Shown: positions 34,359-42,540 of the stretch, piece by piece
How the letters are laid out: each line of letters begins with the position of its first letter
Numbering within the stretch: the first letter of the stretch is position 1
From: Mycolicibacterium sp. CBMA 226
GTDB taxonomy: Bacteria > Actinomycetota > Actinomycetes > Mycobacteriales > Mycobacteriaceae
Direction of reading: 5' to 3'
DNA: 64,000 bases
Assembly: GCF_009729075.1 (NCBI RefSeq)
Contig: NZ_VTGY01000015.1
Location: 62,001-126,000 of the forward strand
The notes under the pieces: generated by a model
What the model was told of the DNA's origin: nothing
Databases searched by the model: none
The model's input: the letters and a program-made list of their open reading frames with translations, nothing else
Translations under genes and position numbers: made by a program

Positions 34359-35051
34359 TCAGGCCTCGATCTCGCCCGCGATCCGGCGTTCGATCGCCGC
34401 ACGCGTCACCGCGGGCAGTGCGATGAGTCCGTCGAGTTCCCGGCGGGCCTTGTCGTAGGCGCTGTTTCGTTCGCCCGGGGTGGCCGCCGGGTCGGCCGCG
34501 ACCCGCAGGAGGTGCTGAGCCCGGGCCAGCCGTTCCTGGTCGTCGGCGGAGAAGTCACTGCGCCGACGGCGGATCGCCTCGGCCTCGGCGATGTCGAACG
34601 CCGACGCGTATTCGTGGACGGCGTCCCGGTATTCGAGCTGCGCGTCGCGATCGCCGACCAGGTCGTCGGGAGTCGACGGGCGCAGCAGGTCGGCGCGGTT
34701 CTTGGCCTTGTGGAAGCCGACGGTCAGTGGGTCGCGCAGGTTCGTCATCGTCGGGAAGTCCAGCAGCTTGGCGACGTCCAACTCGTAACTGAGCCAACGC
34801 CCGTCGGTGTCATCGTGCTGCGCCAGCACCTTGCTGATGGTGCGGCGTTCGGTGGCGGTATCGACGCGGCCCCGTCCCGCCGCCTCGGCGACGGCGATCT
34901 TGGTCTGCTGCTTGATGCGGTAGCGCTCCAGGCGGCGTTCGGCGCGCCGATCATTGGCCACCGCAATGGCTCGAACAGCGCCGCCGATCACCCCGCTCAG
35001 CGGAAAGATCAGCCACCAGAAGTGCATCGCCGTTTGCACCCTGTCCAGCAT
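34359..35051 (-). CDS. Conserved hypothetical, N-terminal TM and coiled-coil-like
   Basis: 230 aa. The N-terminal MHFWWLIFPLSGVIGGAV is one membrane segment, followed by a long charged, probably helical cytoplasmic region (RRAERRLERYRIKQQTK) and a C-terminal helical part. No catalytic motif recognised. It is just downstream of accD3 on the same strand (14 bp from its stop), so the two may be co-transcribed. The family is actinobacterial as far as I recognise; function unknown. Confidence 0.7.
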   Translation of the reverse strand: MLDRVQTAMHFWWLIFPLSGVIGGAVRAIAVANDRRAERRLERYRIKQQTKIAVAEAAGRGRVDTATERRTISKVLAQHDDTDGRWLSYELDVAKLLDFPTMTNLRDPLTVGFHKAKNRADLLRPSTPDDLVGDRDAQLEYRDAVHEYASAFDIAEAEAIRRRRSDFSADDQERLARAQHLLRVAADPAATPGERNSAYDKARRELDGLIALPAVTRAAIERRIAGEIEA

Positions 35052-35065
35052 GCCATCGTGTCGGC

Positions 35066-36565
35066 TCAGCTGTCGGGGACGCCGATCCGGCGGTACCGCT
35101 GCAGGCGCACCCCGAGCCGTTGCGCGGCGGGCACGGTGTGCAGTGTGTGCAGCTCGGCGGCGATCGTGGCCGACAGCCGCCCGATGAACCCCGACGGATC
35201 ATCGGCCGCGTCGGGCTCCTCGGGCACGATGACGTCGACGATGCCGGCCGTCAACAGATCCGCAGACCGAACACCTTGGGCGGCAGCCAGTTCCGGAGCA
35301 TGGTCGACGTCGCGGTAGACGATGGCGCTGGCTCCTTCCGGCGGCAACGGCGCCAGCCAGCCGTGCTGGGCGGCCAGTACCCGGTCTGCCGGCACCATCG
35401 CCAGCGCCGGCCCGCCGCTGCCCTGACCCAGCAGCACCGACACCGTCGGGGTGTCGAGCGTGACGAGTTCGGCGAGGCACAGCGCGATCTCCCCGGCCAG
35501 CCCGTCTTCCTCGGCCTGTTGCGACAGCGCGGGCCCGGCGGTGTCGATCACGAGTACCAGCGGCAGCTGCAAGCCGGCCGCCAGCGCCATTCCGCGGCGG
35601 GCCTCCCGCAGCGCGCGCGGCCCGACCAGCCCACCGATCACCCGGCGCTGACCGACCACCACCGCGGGCTGCCCACCGAAGCGGGCCAGCGCCAGCAGCG
35701 TCGTCCCCGACTCGCCGCGGCCGGTCCCGGACAGCAGTACCCGGTCGGTCGCCCCGTGCGCGAGCAGGTAGTCCACGCCCGGCCGGTCCGCCCGCCGCGA
35801 CGCCTCCACTGACTCCCACGCCGGGACATCCGCGATTTGTGCACGCTTTTCCGCGCCCTCCGCGGATTTTCGTGCACAAATCCCTGGATCGGGCGGGTCG
35901 GAGACGACCTTCAGCACCTGGTCGATGACGCCGCGCAGCTTGTCCAGTGGCACCACACTGTCGATCACGCCGTGGGCGAACAGGTGCTCGGCGGTCTGCA
36001 CGCCGGCGGGGAACGGCTCGCCGTACAACTGCTCGTACACCCGCGGCCCGAGGAACCCGATCAGGGCGCCCGGCTCAGCGGCGGTGAGGTGACCGAGCGA
36101 TCCCCACGACGCGAACACCCCGCCGGTCGTCGGGTGCCGCAGATACACCAGGTAGGGCAGGTGCGCTTTCTTGTGCAGCTCGACGGCCGCGGCGATCTTC
36201 ACCATCTGCAGGAACGCGACAGTGCCCTCCTGCATGCGCGTGCCGCCCGATGAGGGCGAGGCGATCAACGGCAAGCCGAGCGCCGTCGCACGCTGCACGG
36301 ACGCGGTGATCCGCTCCGCCGCGGCCACACCGATCGACCCGGCCAAGAAGTCGAATTCGCAGGCCAGTACGGCCACTCGCCGGCCGGACACGGTGCCCTC
36401 ACCGGTGAGGACGGATTCGTCCAGGCCGGTTCGCAGCGTTGCATCGGTCAGCTCGGCGCGGTACTCGGGCGTGACGGGCACCTGCAGGGGCGGTCCGTCC
36501 CAGCTGCGGAACGATCCGTCGTCGAGGATGGCGTCGAAGAACTGCCGTGCTCCGGTCCGGCTCAC
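35066..36565 (-). CDS. accD3: Acetyl-/propionyl-CoA carboxylase beta subunit AccD3
   Basis: 499 aa, two crotonase-like carboxyltransferase domains. The first has SPSSGGTRMQEGTVAFLQMV and TTGGVFASWGSLGH; the second has LLALARFGGQPAVVVGQ and LGQGSGGPALAMVPADRV. It corresponds to M. tuberculosis AccD3 (Rv0904c). It transfers carboxyl from biotin to an acyl-CoA. GTG 36565 (VSRTGARQFFDA) starts at the same place as the Mtb protein. The inter-domain linker GICARKSAEGAEKRAQIA is encoded by a 49-bp palindromic repeat (35834-35882), a sequence absent from the remembered Mtb protein. Confidence 0.92.
   Translation of the reverse strand: MSRTGARQFFDAILDDGSFRSWDGPPLQVPVTPEYRAELTDATLRTGLDESVLTGEGTVSGRRVAVLACEFDFLAGSIGVAAAERITASVQRATALGLPLIASPSSGGTRMQEGTVAFLQMVKIAAAVELHKKAHLPYLVYLRHPTTGGVFASWGSLGHLTAAEPGALIGFLGPRVYEQLYGEPFPAGVQTAEHLFAHGVIDSVVPLDKLRGVIDQVLKVVSDPPDPGICARKSAEGAEKRAQIADVPAWESVEASRRADRPGVDYLLAHGATDRVLLSGTGRGESGTTLLALARFGGQPAVVVGQRRVIGGLVGPRALREARRGMALAAGLQLPLVLVIDTAGPALSQQAEEDGLAGEIALCLAELVTLDTPTVSVLLGQGSGGPALAMVPADRVLAAQHGWLAPLPPEGASAIVYRDVDHAPELAAAQGVRSADLLTAGIVDVIVPEEPDAADDPSGFIGRLSATIAAELHTLHTVPAAQRLGVRLQRYRRIGVPDS
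35834..35882. repeat. 49-bp palindromic repeat, copy 1, in frame inside accD3
   Basis: The arms GATTTGTGCACG (35834-35845) and CGTGCACAAATC (35871-35882) are perfect complements; inner arms CCGCG (35851-35855) and CGCGG (35861-35865). It matches the copy at 38444-38492 in 45 of 49 positions. It is translated in AccD3 as part of the linker between its two domains. Confidence 0.85.
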
Positions 36566-36592
36566 ATCGAGAAGCGTATATAGGCTGGCCGC

Positions 36593-37327
36593 ATGATCGG
36601 AGTGACCCGGGACGGCAATGTCCTGACCCTGGAAATGCAGCGACCCGAGCGACGCAACGCGCTCAACGCCGCACTCGTCGACGGCGTGCGTGAAGAAATC
36701 GAGAAGGCCTCGCCGGCGGATACCCGCGCGATCGTGCTGACCGGGCAGGGCACGGTGTTCAGCGCGGGCGCCGACCTGTCCGACGCCGAGGGCGTGGCCA
36801 AGGAACTGCCGGACAAGGCACTGGCCCTGAACCTGGCCATCGATGTCAGCCCGATCCCGGTCATTGCGGCCCTGAACGGCCCGGCGATCGGCGCCGGCGT
36901 CATCCTCGCCATGATCTGCGACCTGCGGGTCGCCGCTCCGGGCGTGTTCTTCCAATTCCCGATCGCCAAATACGGTCTGGCGCTGGACAACTGGAGCATC
37001 CGACGGCTGACGTCGCTGGTCGGGCACGGCCGGGCGCGCGCCATGTTGCTCGCGGCCGAGCGGCTCGAGTTGGAGACCGCGCTGCAGACCGGGATGGTCA
37101 ACCGCACCGGCTCGCTGGCCGACGCGCAGGCCTGGGCGGCCGAGATCGCCGGCTACGCGCCGCTGTCGCTGGCGCACTCCAAGCGCGTGCTCAACGACGA
37201 CGGTGCCTACGACACCGTCCGCGGCGAGCACACCCGCATGTTCAACAAGGCGTGGGCCAGCCCGGACGTGATCGAGGCCCAGGTGGCCCGGTTCGAGAAG
37301 CGGGCGCCGAGGTTCCAGGGCGCCTGA
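36593..37327 (+). CDS. echA6: EchA6, enoyl-CoA hydratase-like acyl-CoA shuttle
   Basis: 244 aa crotonase fold: MQRPERRNALNAALVDGVRE, the CoA/oxyanion region FSAGADLSDAEG and NGPAIGAGVILAMICDLRVA. It matches M. tuberculosis EchA6 (Rv0905), described as a catalytically inactive crotonase homologue that delivers acyl-CoA to FAS-II for mycolic acid synthesis. It is divergent from accD3 (27 bp between starts) and overlaps the next gene (TGATG), as in other mycobacteria. Confidence 0.92.
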   Translation: MIGVTRDGNVLTLEMQRPERRNALNAALVDGVREEIEKASPADTRAIVLTGQGTVFSAGADLSDAEGVAKELPDKALALNLAIDVSPIPVIAALNGPAIGAGVILAMICDLRVAAPGVFFQFPIAKYGLALDNWSIRRLTSLVGHGRARAMLLAAERLELETALQTGMVNRTGSLADAQAWAAEIAGYAPLSLAHSKRVLNDDGAYDTVRGEHTRMFNKAWASPDVIEAQVARFEKRAPRFQGA

Positions 37328-38442
37328 TGCTGCGACGGGCACTGCGGCTGATGTGGGGAACGGCGGCGCTGGCGGCCGGTGGCTGGGTGTTGCGGGCGCT
37401 CAACGGCGCGCCCGCCGCACTCGGGGCCGGTCCGGCGGACATCAACGCGGTGGCCGCCGATTCGCCCAACTATCACGACGGCGTGTTCGTGAACCTCGAG
37501 CCGCCGTCCGGCACCGAGCTGACCCGGGAACAGCAGGCCGGGCTGGTGCGCGAGCTGCTGACCAGCAGCGCGGTACAGCGCCCGCCGGTGCCCATCCCGC
37601 TGGTGGTGCCCGATCCCGGGCTTACCGCCGGGGACCTCGCGGTCACGTGGTTCGGCCACTCCTCGGCGCTGATCGAGATCGATGGCTACCGCGTGCTGGC
37701 TGATCCGGTGTGGAGCCGACGGTGCTCGCCGTCGGGTCGGGTCGGGCCGCAGCGGCTCCATGAGGTGCCCGCGCCGCTGGAGGCGCTGCCGGCCATCGAC
37801 GCGGTGATCATCAGCCACGACCACTACGACCACCTCGACATCGACACCGTCACGCAGCTGGCCAGCATGCAGCGGGCCAAGTTCTTCGTGCCGCTGGGTA
37901 TCGGCGCACACCTGCGGTCGTGGGGTATCCCGGCCGAGCGCGTCGTCGAACTGGACTGGAACCAGAGCGCCAATCTCGGCGAGCTGACCCTGGTGTGCAC
38001 GCCGGCCCGGCATTTCTCCGGCCGCTTCCTGACCCGCAACACCACATTGTGGGCGTCGTGGGCCCTGATCGGCCCGCAGCACCGGGCGTTCTTCGGTGGC
38101 GACACCGGCTACACGAAGAGCTTCGGTGACATCGGTGCCGACTACGGGCCGTTCGACCTGACCCTCATGCCCATCGGCGCGTACCACCCGGGCTGGCCCG
38201 ACATCCACATGAACCCGGAGTTCGCGGTGCGGGCGCATCGTGATGTGACCGACAGCGGCCTGCTGGTGCCGATCCACTGGGCGACGTTCCGGCTGGCCCC
38301 GCACCCGTGGTCCGAGCCGGTCGAGCGGATGATCATCGCGGCGCGCGACGAATCGGTGGACGTCGCGGTGCCCATGCCGGGCCAACGCGTGGAGCCGGCG
38401 CGGCTGCCCGGCCTCGATGAGTGGTGGCGGCCGTCCAAATAG
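37327..38442 (+). CDS. MBL-fold metal hydrolase (Rv0906-like, NAPE-PLD family)
   Basis: 371 aa. A short hydrophobic N-terminus is followed by a metallo-beta-lactamase domain: VTWFGHSSALIEIDG, the metal motif SHDHYDHLD, ARHFSGR, and FFGGDTGYTKSF with the bridging Asp. Family relatives hydrolyse N-acyl phosphatidylethanolamines or act as outer-membrane-associated (RomA-like) hydrolases. The ATG overlaps the echA6 stop. The 49-bp palindrome begins directly after its stop codon. Confidence 0.85.
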   Translation: MLRRALRLMWGTAALAAGGWVLRALNGAPAALGAGPADINAVAADSPNYHDGVFVNLEPPSGTELTREQQAGLVRELLTSSAVQRPPVPIPLVVPDPGLTAGDLAVTWFGHSSALIEIDGYRVLADPVWSRRCSPSGRVGPQRLHEVPAPLEALPAIDAVIISHDHYDHLDIDTVTQLASMQRAKFFVPLGIGAHLRSWGIPAERVVELDWNQSANLGELTLVCTPARHFSGRFLTRNTTLWASWALIGPQHRAFFGGDTGYTKSFGDIGADYGPFDLTLMPIGAYHPGWPDIHMNPEFAVRAHRDVTDSGLLVPIHWATFRLAPHPWSEPVERMIIAARDESVDVAVPMPGQRVEPARLPGLDEWWRPSK

Positions 38443-38443
38443 C

Positions 38444-38492
38444 GATTTGTGCACGACTTTCCGCGCCCGTCGCGGATTTTCGTGCACAAATC
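38444..38492. repeat. 49-bp palindromic repeat, copy 2, before ctpE
   Basis: GATTTGTGCACG (38444-38455) and CGTGCACAAATC (38481-38492), with inner CCGCG/CGCGG arms. It is 45/49 identical to the copy inside accD3. In this intergenic position it fills most of the gap between the hydrolase stop and ctpE. Confidence 0.85.
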
Positions 38493-38516
38493 CCGATCAA
38501 GTGGGGGGGATGAAGC

Positions 38517-40931
38517 GTGACTGTCGACGACCCGGAACGCAGCATCACGGCCGAGCTCGCCGGGCTGTCGGATGCCGACGTCGCCCAGCGGGTGGCGGCG
38601 GGCCAGACCAACGACGTCCCGACGCGGGCGGCCCGCAGTGTCTCGGAGATCGTCCGCGCCAACGTCTTCACCCGGATCAACGCGATCCTCGGGACACTCT
38701 TCGTGATCGTGCTGGTGACGGGCTCGGTGATCAACGGGCTCTTCGGGCTGTTGATCATCGCCAACAGCGCGATCGGCATCATCCAGGAGCTGCGAGCCAA
38801 ACAGACTCTGGACCGGCTGGCGATCGTCGGCCAGGCAAAACCGTTGGTGCGCAGGCGGTCCGGTACGCAGGAACGGCCGGCGGGCGAGGTGGTGCTCGAC
38901 GACGTCATCGAACTCGGCCCGGGCGATCAGATCGTGGTGGACGGCATCGTGTTGGAAGCGGCCAACCTCGAGGTCGACGAGTCACTGCTCACCGGTGAGG
39001 CCGACGCCATCGACAAGAACCCGGGCGACACCGTCATGTCGGGCAGCTTCGTCGTCGCCGGTAGCGGTTCCTACCGCGCCACCAAAGTCGGCCGGGCGGC
39101 CTACGCGGCCCAATTGGCCGACGAGGCAAGCAAATTCACCCTGGTGAAATCCGAGCTGCGCAGTGGTATCAACACCATCCTGCAATTCATCACCTACCTG
39201 CTCTGGCCGGCCGGTGCGCTCATCATCTACACCCAGCTGTTCACCGTCACGGGGGTGGGCTGGAGAGAATCGGTGCTGCGGACGGTCGGGGCCCTGGTGC
39301 CGATGGTGCCCGAAGGCCTGGTGCTGATGACGTCGCTGGCGTTCGCCGTCGGGGTGGTCCGGCTGGGCCGGCGCCAATGTCTGGTGCAGGAGCTGCCGGC
39401 CATCGAAGGCCTGGCCCGCGTCGACGTGGTGTGCGCCGACAAGACCGGGACGCTGACCGAAAACGGCATGCGCGTCAGCGATCTCAGCACGTTCACGTCG
39501 GACGACGCGGCGGCGGTGCTGGCGCAGATGGCGGCCGACGACGTCCGGCCCAACGCCAGCATGGCCGCCATTGCCGAGGCGTACAAGCTGCCGCCCGGCT
39601 GGACGCAGACGGCGAACGCGCCGTTCAAGTCGGCGACCAAGTGGAGCGGGGTGTCATACGGCGAGCACGGCAACTGGGTGCTCGGCGCGCCCGACGTCTT
39701 GCTCGCCGCTGGTTCACCCGAAGCCGAGCAGGCCGAACAGATCGGCGCACAAGGCCTGCGCGTACTGCTGCTCGGGTCCTCGGACCGTCCGGTTGACGCA
39801 CCCGATGCGCCCGGTCAAGTGACCCCCGCGGCGCTCGTCACCCTGGAGCAGCGGGTGCGTCCCGACGCCGGCGAGACGCTGGAGTACTTTGCGCAACAAC
39901 ACGTCTCGGTGAAAGTGATCTCCGGCGACAATGCGGTGTCGGTGGGCGCGGTGGCCAGTTCCCTCGGGCTGCACGGCGAGACGCTGGATGCCCGTCATCT
40001 TCCGGACGAACCCGAGCAGCTGGCCGAAACCGTAAGCGAATACACCACTTTCGGTCGCGTTCGGCCGGACCAGAAGCGGGCCATGGTGCACGCGCTGCAG
40101 TCGCGCGGTCACACCGTCGCGATGACGGGCGACGGCGTCAACGACGTCCTGGCGCTCAAGGACGCCGACATCGGCGTCGCGATGGGGTCGGGCAGCTCGG
40201 CGACCCGCGCCGTCGCGCAGATCGTCCTGCTGGACAACAAGTTCGCCACTCTCCCTTACGTGGTGGGGGAGGGGCGCCGCGTCATCGGTAACATCGAGCG
40301 GGTCTCGAATCTGTTCCTGACCAAGACGGTGTACTCGGTGCTGCTGGCCGTCCTCGTGGGGCTGGCCGGCCTGTCCGCCCGGTTCTTCGGCACCGAGCCG
40401 GTGCTGTATCCGTTCCAGCCGATCCACGTCACCATCGCGGCGTGGTTCACCATCGGTATTCCGGCGTTCGTGCTGTCACTGGCGCCCAACAATGAACGGG
40501 CACACCACGGTTTCGTGCGCCGCGTGATGACGGCCGCGCTGCCGTCGGGCCTGGTGGTCGGTGCCGCGACGTTCACCTCGTACCTGCTGGCCTATCACGG
40601 CAAATACGCCGACGAGGTCCAGCAGAACCAGGCGTCGACCGCCGCGCTGATCACGCTGCTGGTGGCCGCGGTATGGGTGCTGGCAGTCGTGGCGCGGCCC
40701 TATCAGTGGTGGCGGGTGGCCCTGGTCGCCGCGTCGGCGTTGGCTTACGTCGTGATTTTTTCGATTCCGTGGGCGCAGCAACAGTTCATGCTCGACCCGT
40801 CGAACCTGGCGCTGACCTCGGCGGCCGTCGGAATCGGGCTGGTGGGCGCCGGTCTGATCGAGGTGTTGTGGTGGCTACAGGGCCGCTGGCTGGGCGAGCC
40901 GCGGCGGTTGTGGCGAACCGGCGAGCAATGA
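38517..40931 (+). CDS. ctpE: P-type ATPase CtpE (Ca2+ uptake)
   Basis: 804 aa. The phosphorylated Asp is in VDVVCADKTGTLTEN (Asp308); the actuator motif reads LTGEADA; the hinge TGDGVNDVLALKDADIGVAM and TM4 LVPMVPEGLVL (PEGL) are present. It matches M. tuberculosis Rv0908. M. smegmatis CtpE has been shown to support Ca2+ uptake. The GTG at 38517 has a G-rich stretch upstream. The 49-bp palindrome lies 24 bp before the start and could affect its expression. Confidence 0.92.
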   Translation: MTVDDPERSITAELAGLSDADVAQRVAAGQTNDVPTRAARSVSEIVRANVFTRINAILGTLFVIVLVTGSVINGLFGLLIIANSAIGIIQELRAKQTLDRLAIVGQAKPLVRRRSGTQERPAGEVVLDDVIELGPGDQIVVDGIVLEAANLEVDESLLTGEADAIDKNPGDTVMSGSFVVAGSGSYRATKVGRAAYAAQLADEASKFTLVKSELRSGINTILQFITYLLWPAGALIIYTQLFTVTGVGWRESVLRTVGALVPMVPEGLVLMTSLAFAVGVVRLGRRQCLVQELPAIEGLARVDVVCADKTGTLTENGMRVSDLSTFTSDDAAAVLAQMAADDVRPNASMAAIAEAYKLPPGWTQTANAPFKSATKWSGVSYGEHGNWVLGAPDVLLAAGSPEAEQAEQIGAQGLRVLLLGSSDRPVDAPDAPGQVTPAALVTLEQRVRPDAGETLEYFAQQHVSVKVISGDNAVSVGAVASSLGLHGETLDARHLPDEPEQLAETVSEYTTFGRVRPDQKRAMVHALQSRGHTVAMTGDGVNDVLALKDADIGVAMGSGSSATRAVAQIVLLDNKFATLPYVVGEGRRVIGNIERVSNLFLTKTVYSVLLAVLVGLAGLSARFFGTEPVLYPFQPIHVTIAAWFTIGIPAFVLSLAPNNERAHHGFVRRVMTAALPSGLVVGAATFTSYLLAYHGKYADEVQQNQASTAALITLLVAAVWVLAVVARPYQWWRVALVAASALAYVVIFSIPWAQQQFMLDPSNLALTSAAVGIGLVGAGLIEVLWWLQGRWLGEPRRLWRTGEQ

Positions 40932-40980
40932 AGAATGAGCACGTTCACCGGACGATCCGGCAATAGATAGGGTGGGAATC

Positions 40981-41190
40981 ATGGGATTTCTGGACAAGGT
41001 GAAGGACCTGGCGGCGCAGAACGCCGACAAGGTCGAGGCCGCTATCGAGAAGGTCGGCGACATCGTCGACGAGAAGACCGACGGCAAGTTCAAGGGCGTC
41101 GTCGACAGCGCCCAGGAGGCCGCGAAGAAGGCCGTCGCGGGCGAGCAGCCCGCTGCTGAGCCGCCTGCCGAGGGGACGCAACAGCAGTAG
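40981..41190 (+). CDS. Antitoxin of the Rv0909-Rv0910-type pair
   Basis: 69 aa, charged and helical: MGFLDKVKDLAAQNADKVEA at the start, KKAVAGEQPAAEPPAEGTQQ at the end. The MGFLDKVK start and position match the M. tuberculosis Rv0909 antitoxin. It stops 2 bp before the partner gene. ATG 40981 is chosen; a GTG 9 bp upstream is in frame. Confidence 0.85.
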   Translation: MGFLDKVKDLAAQNADKVEAAIEKVGDIVDEKTDGKFKGVVDSAQEAAKKAVAGEQPAAEPPAEGTQQQ

Positions 41191-41192
41191 TC

Positions 41193-41630
41193 ATGGCAAA
41201 GCTCGCAAGTTCTATCGAAGTACCGCTGTCGCCCGACAAGGCATGGGAGGCAGCGTCGGACCTCTCCCGGTACGACGACTGGTTGTCCATTCACCGCATG
41301 TGGCGCAGCCCGCTGCCCGAGACCTTGGGGAAGGGCACGCAGATCTCCTCCGTCGTCGAAGTCAAAGGCATGCTCAACCGGGTCGACTGGACCATCGTGC
41401 ACTACAACCCGCCCGGATCGTTGACTCTCAACGGCGTCGGCAAGGGTGGTGTCCGGGTCAAGTTGATGGCCAAGATCACGCCGTTGGGCGATGGTTCGAA
41501 CGTGGCGTTCGACATCCACCTGGGTGGTCCGGCCCTGTTCGGCCCGATCGGCATGGTGGTGGCGGCTGCGCTGCGGTCCGACATCCACCGGTCTCTGGAG
41601 AAGTTCAAGGAGTTGTTCGCCTCGGCTTAG
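41193..41630 (+). CDS. SRPBCC-family toxin-like protein (Rv0910 type)
   Basis: 145 aa, one START/polyketide-cyclase-like (SRPBCC) domain: ASSIEVPLSPDKAWEAASDL, YDDWLSIHRMWRS, VHYNPPGSLTLNG. M. tuberculosis Rv0910 has been reported as the toxin partner of Rv0909. It starts 2 bp after the antitoxin gene. A lipid-binding role is also possible for this fold. A strong terminator follows. Confidence 0.85.
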   Translation: MAKLASSIEVPLSPDKAWEAASDLSRYDDWLSIHRMWRSPLPETLGKGTQISSVVEVKGMLNRVDWTIVHYNPPGSLTLNGVGKGGVRVKLMAKITPLGDGSNVAFDIHLGGPALFGPIGMVVAAALRSDIHRSLEKFKELFASA

Positions 41631-41650
41631 ACCCTGTCCAAGGTGAAGAA

Positions 41651-41687
41651 GATGGCGAGGATCCTCGAGATCCTCGCCATCTTTTTC
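41651..41687 (+). terminator. Rho-independent terminator after the toxin-antitoxin pair
   Basis: The perfect 13-bp arms GATGGCGAGGATC (41651-41663) and GATCCTCGCCATC (41669-41681), with a CTCGA loop, are followed by TTTTT. Confidence 0.93.
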
Positions 41688-41769
41688 ACGATCGGGGCCC
41701 GCGATGAGTTTTCGGCGTGGTGGTTGTCTGTACTGACGACCACTCCGTCACTCGTCTAGGGAGAACATC

Positions 41770-42540
41770 ATGGCCACTCGTACTGCAACCCCGCTGGGCG
41801 CACCCGTCTGGATCGACCTCGCCACCTCGGATGTGGCTGGCGCCCAGGCGTTCTACCGCACGGTGATGGGTTGGGACTACGAAAACCCCGGCGCCGACTA
41901 CGGCGGCTACATCAACGCCCGGCGCGACGGCCGTTACGTCGGCGGCATGATGGCCAGCGATCCGGCGTGGAACGCTCCCGATGCCTGGACCGTGTACCTG
42001 CACACCGCCGACATTCAGGCGACCATCGACGCGGCGGTCGCCGCCGGCGCCACCAACTGCATCCCGGCCATGGAGGTGCCCGAGAAGGGCTGGATGGCGA
42101 TGCTCACCGACCCGACAGGTGCCTTCTTCGGGCTGTGGCAGCCGACTGGGCACCAGGGCTTCGAGGCGTACGAAGAAGCCGGCGCCCCGGTGTGGTTCCA
42201 GCTGACCACCACCGAGTTCGCCAAGGCCACCGAGTTCTACACCACGGTGTTCGGCTGGCAGCTCCAGGTCGAGGCCGACAGCCCCGAATTCCGCTACAGC
42301 AACGCCATCTTCGACGGCACCCCGCTGATCGGCGTGATGGACGGCACCGTGATCCCCGGCTTGGACCGTTCCACGTGGAACTGCTTCCTCGGGAGCGACG
42401 ACGTCGACAAGACCATCGAGCTCGTCGTCGCCAACGGCGGCTCTGTACTGCGCGCCGCCGAGGACACCCCGTACGGGCGGCTGGCCGCCGTCACCGATCC
42501 GACGGGTGCCGCGTTCAACCTGTCGTCGCTGAAGGACTGA
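41770..42540 (+). CDS. Two-domain VOC/glyoxalase-like protein (Rv0911 type)
   Basis: 256 aa, two tandem VOC domains: GAPVWIDLATSDVAGAQAFY with WMAMLTDPTGAFFGLWQP, and GAPVWFQLTTTEFAKATEFY with LAAVTDPTGAAFNLSSL. The pattern F(W)-x-Y-x-T-V-x-G-W and DPTGA typify actinobacterial proteins related to antibiotic hydroxylase-accessory CFP32. Shine-Dalgarno AGGGAGAAC precedes the ATG. Function unproven. It overlaps the end of the convergent HxlR-type gene by 26 bp. Confidence 0.87.
   Translation: MATRTATPLGAPVWIDLATSDVAGAQAFYRTVMGWDYENPGADYGGYINARRDGRYVGGMMASDPAWNAPDAWTVYLHTADIQATIDAAVAAGATNCIPAMEVPEKGWMAMLTDPTGAFFGLWQPTGHQGFEAYEEAGAPVWFQLTTTEFAKATEFYTTVFGWQLQVEADSPEFRYSNAIFDGTPLIGVMDGTVIPGLDRSTWNCFLGSDDVDKTIELVVANGGSVLRAAEDTPYGRLAAVTDPTGAAFNLSSLKD

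Noticed and set aside
35066..37342. A 758-codon frame that would extend AccD3 by about 260 residues over echA6
   Set aside because: The homologous start at 36565 is clear, and the extension is antisense to echA6.
40981..41630. Reading the Rv0909/Rv0910-like pair as a novel toxin-antitoxin system
   Set aside because: The pair matches a previously reported mycobacterial system in gene order and sequence, so it is not new.
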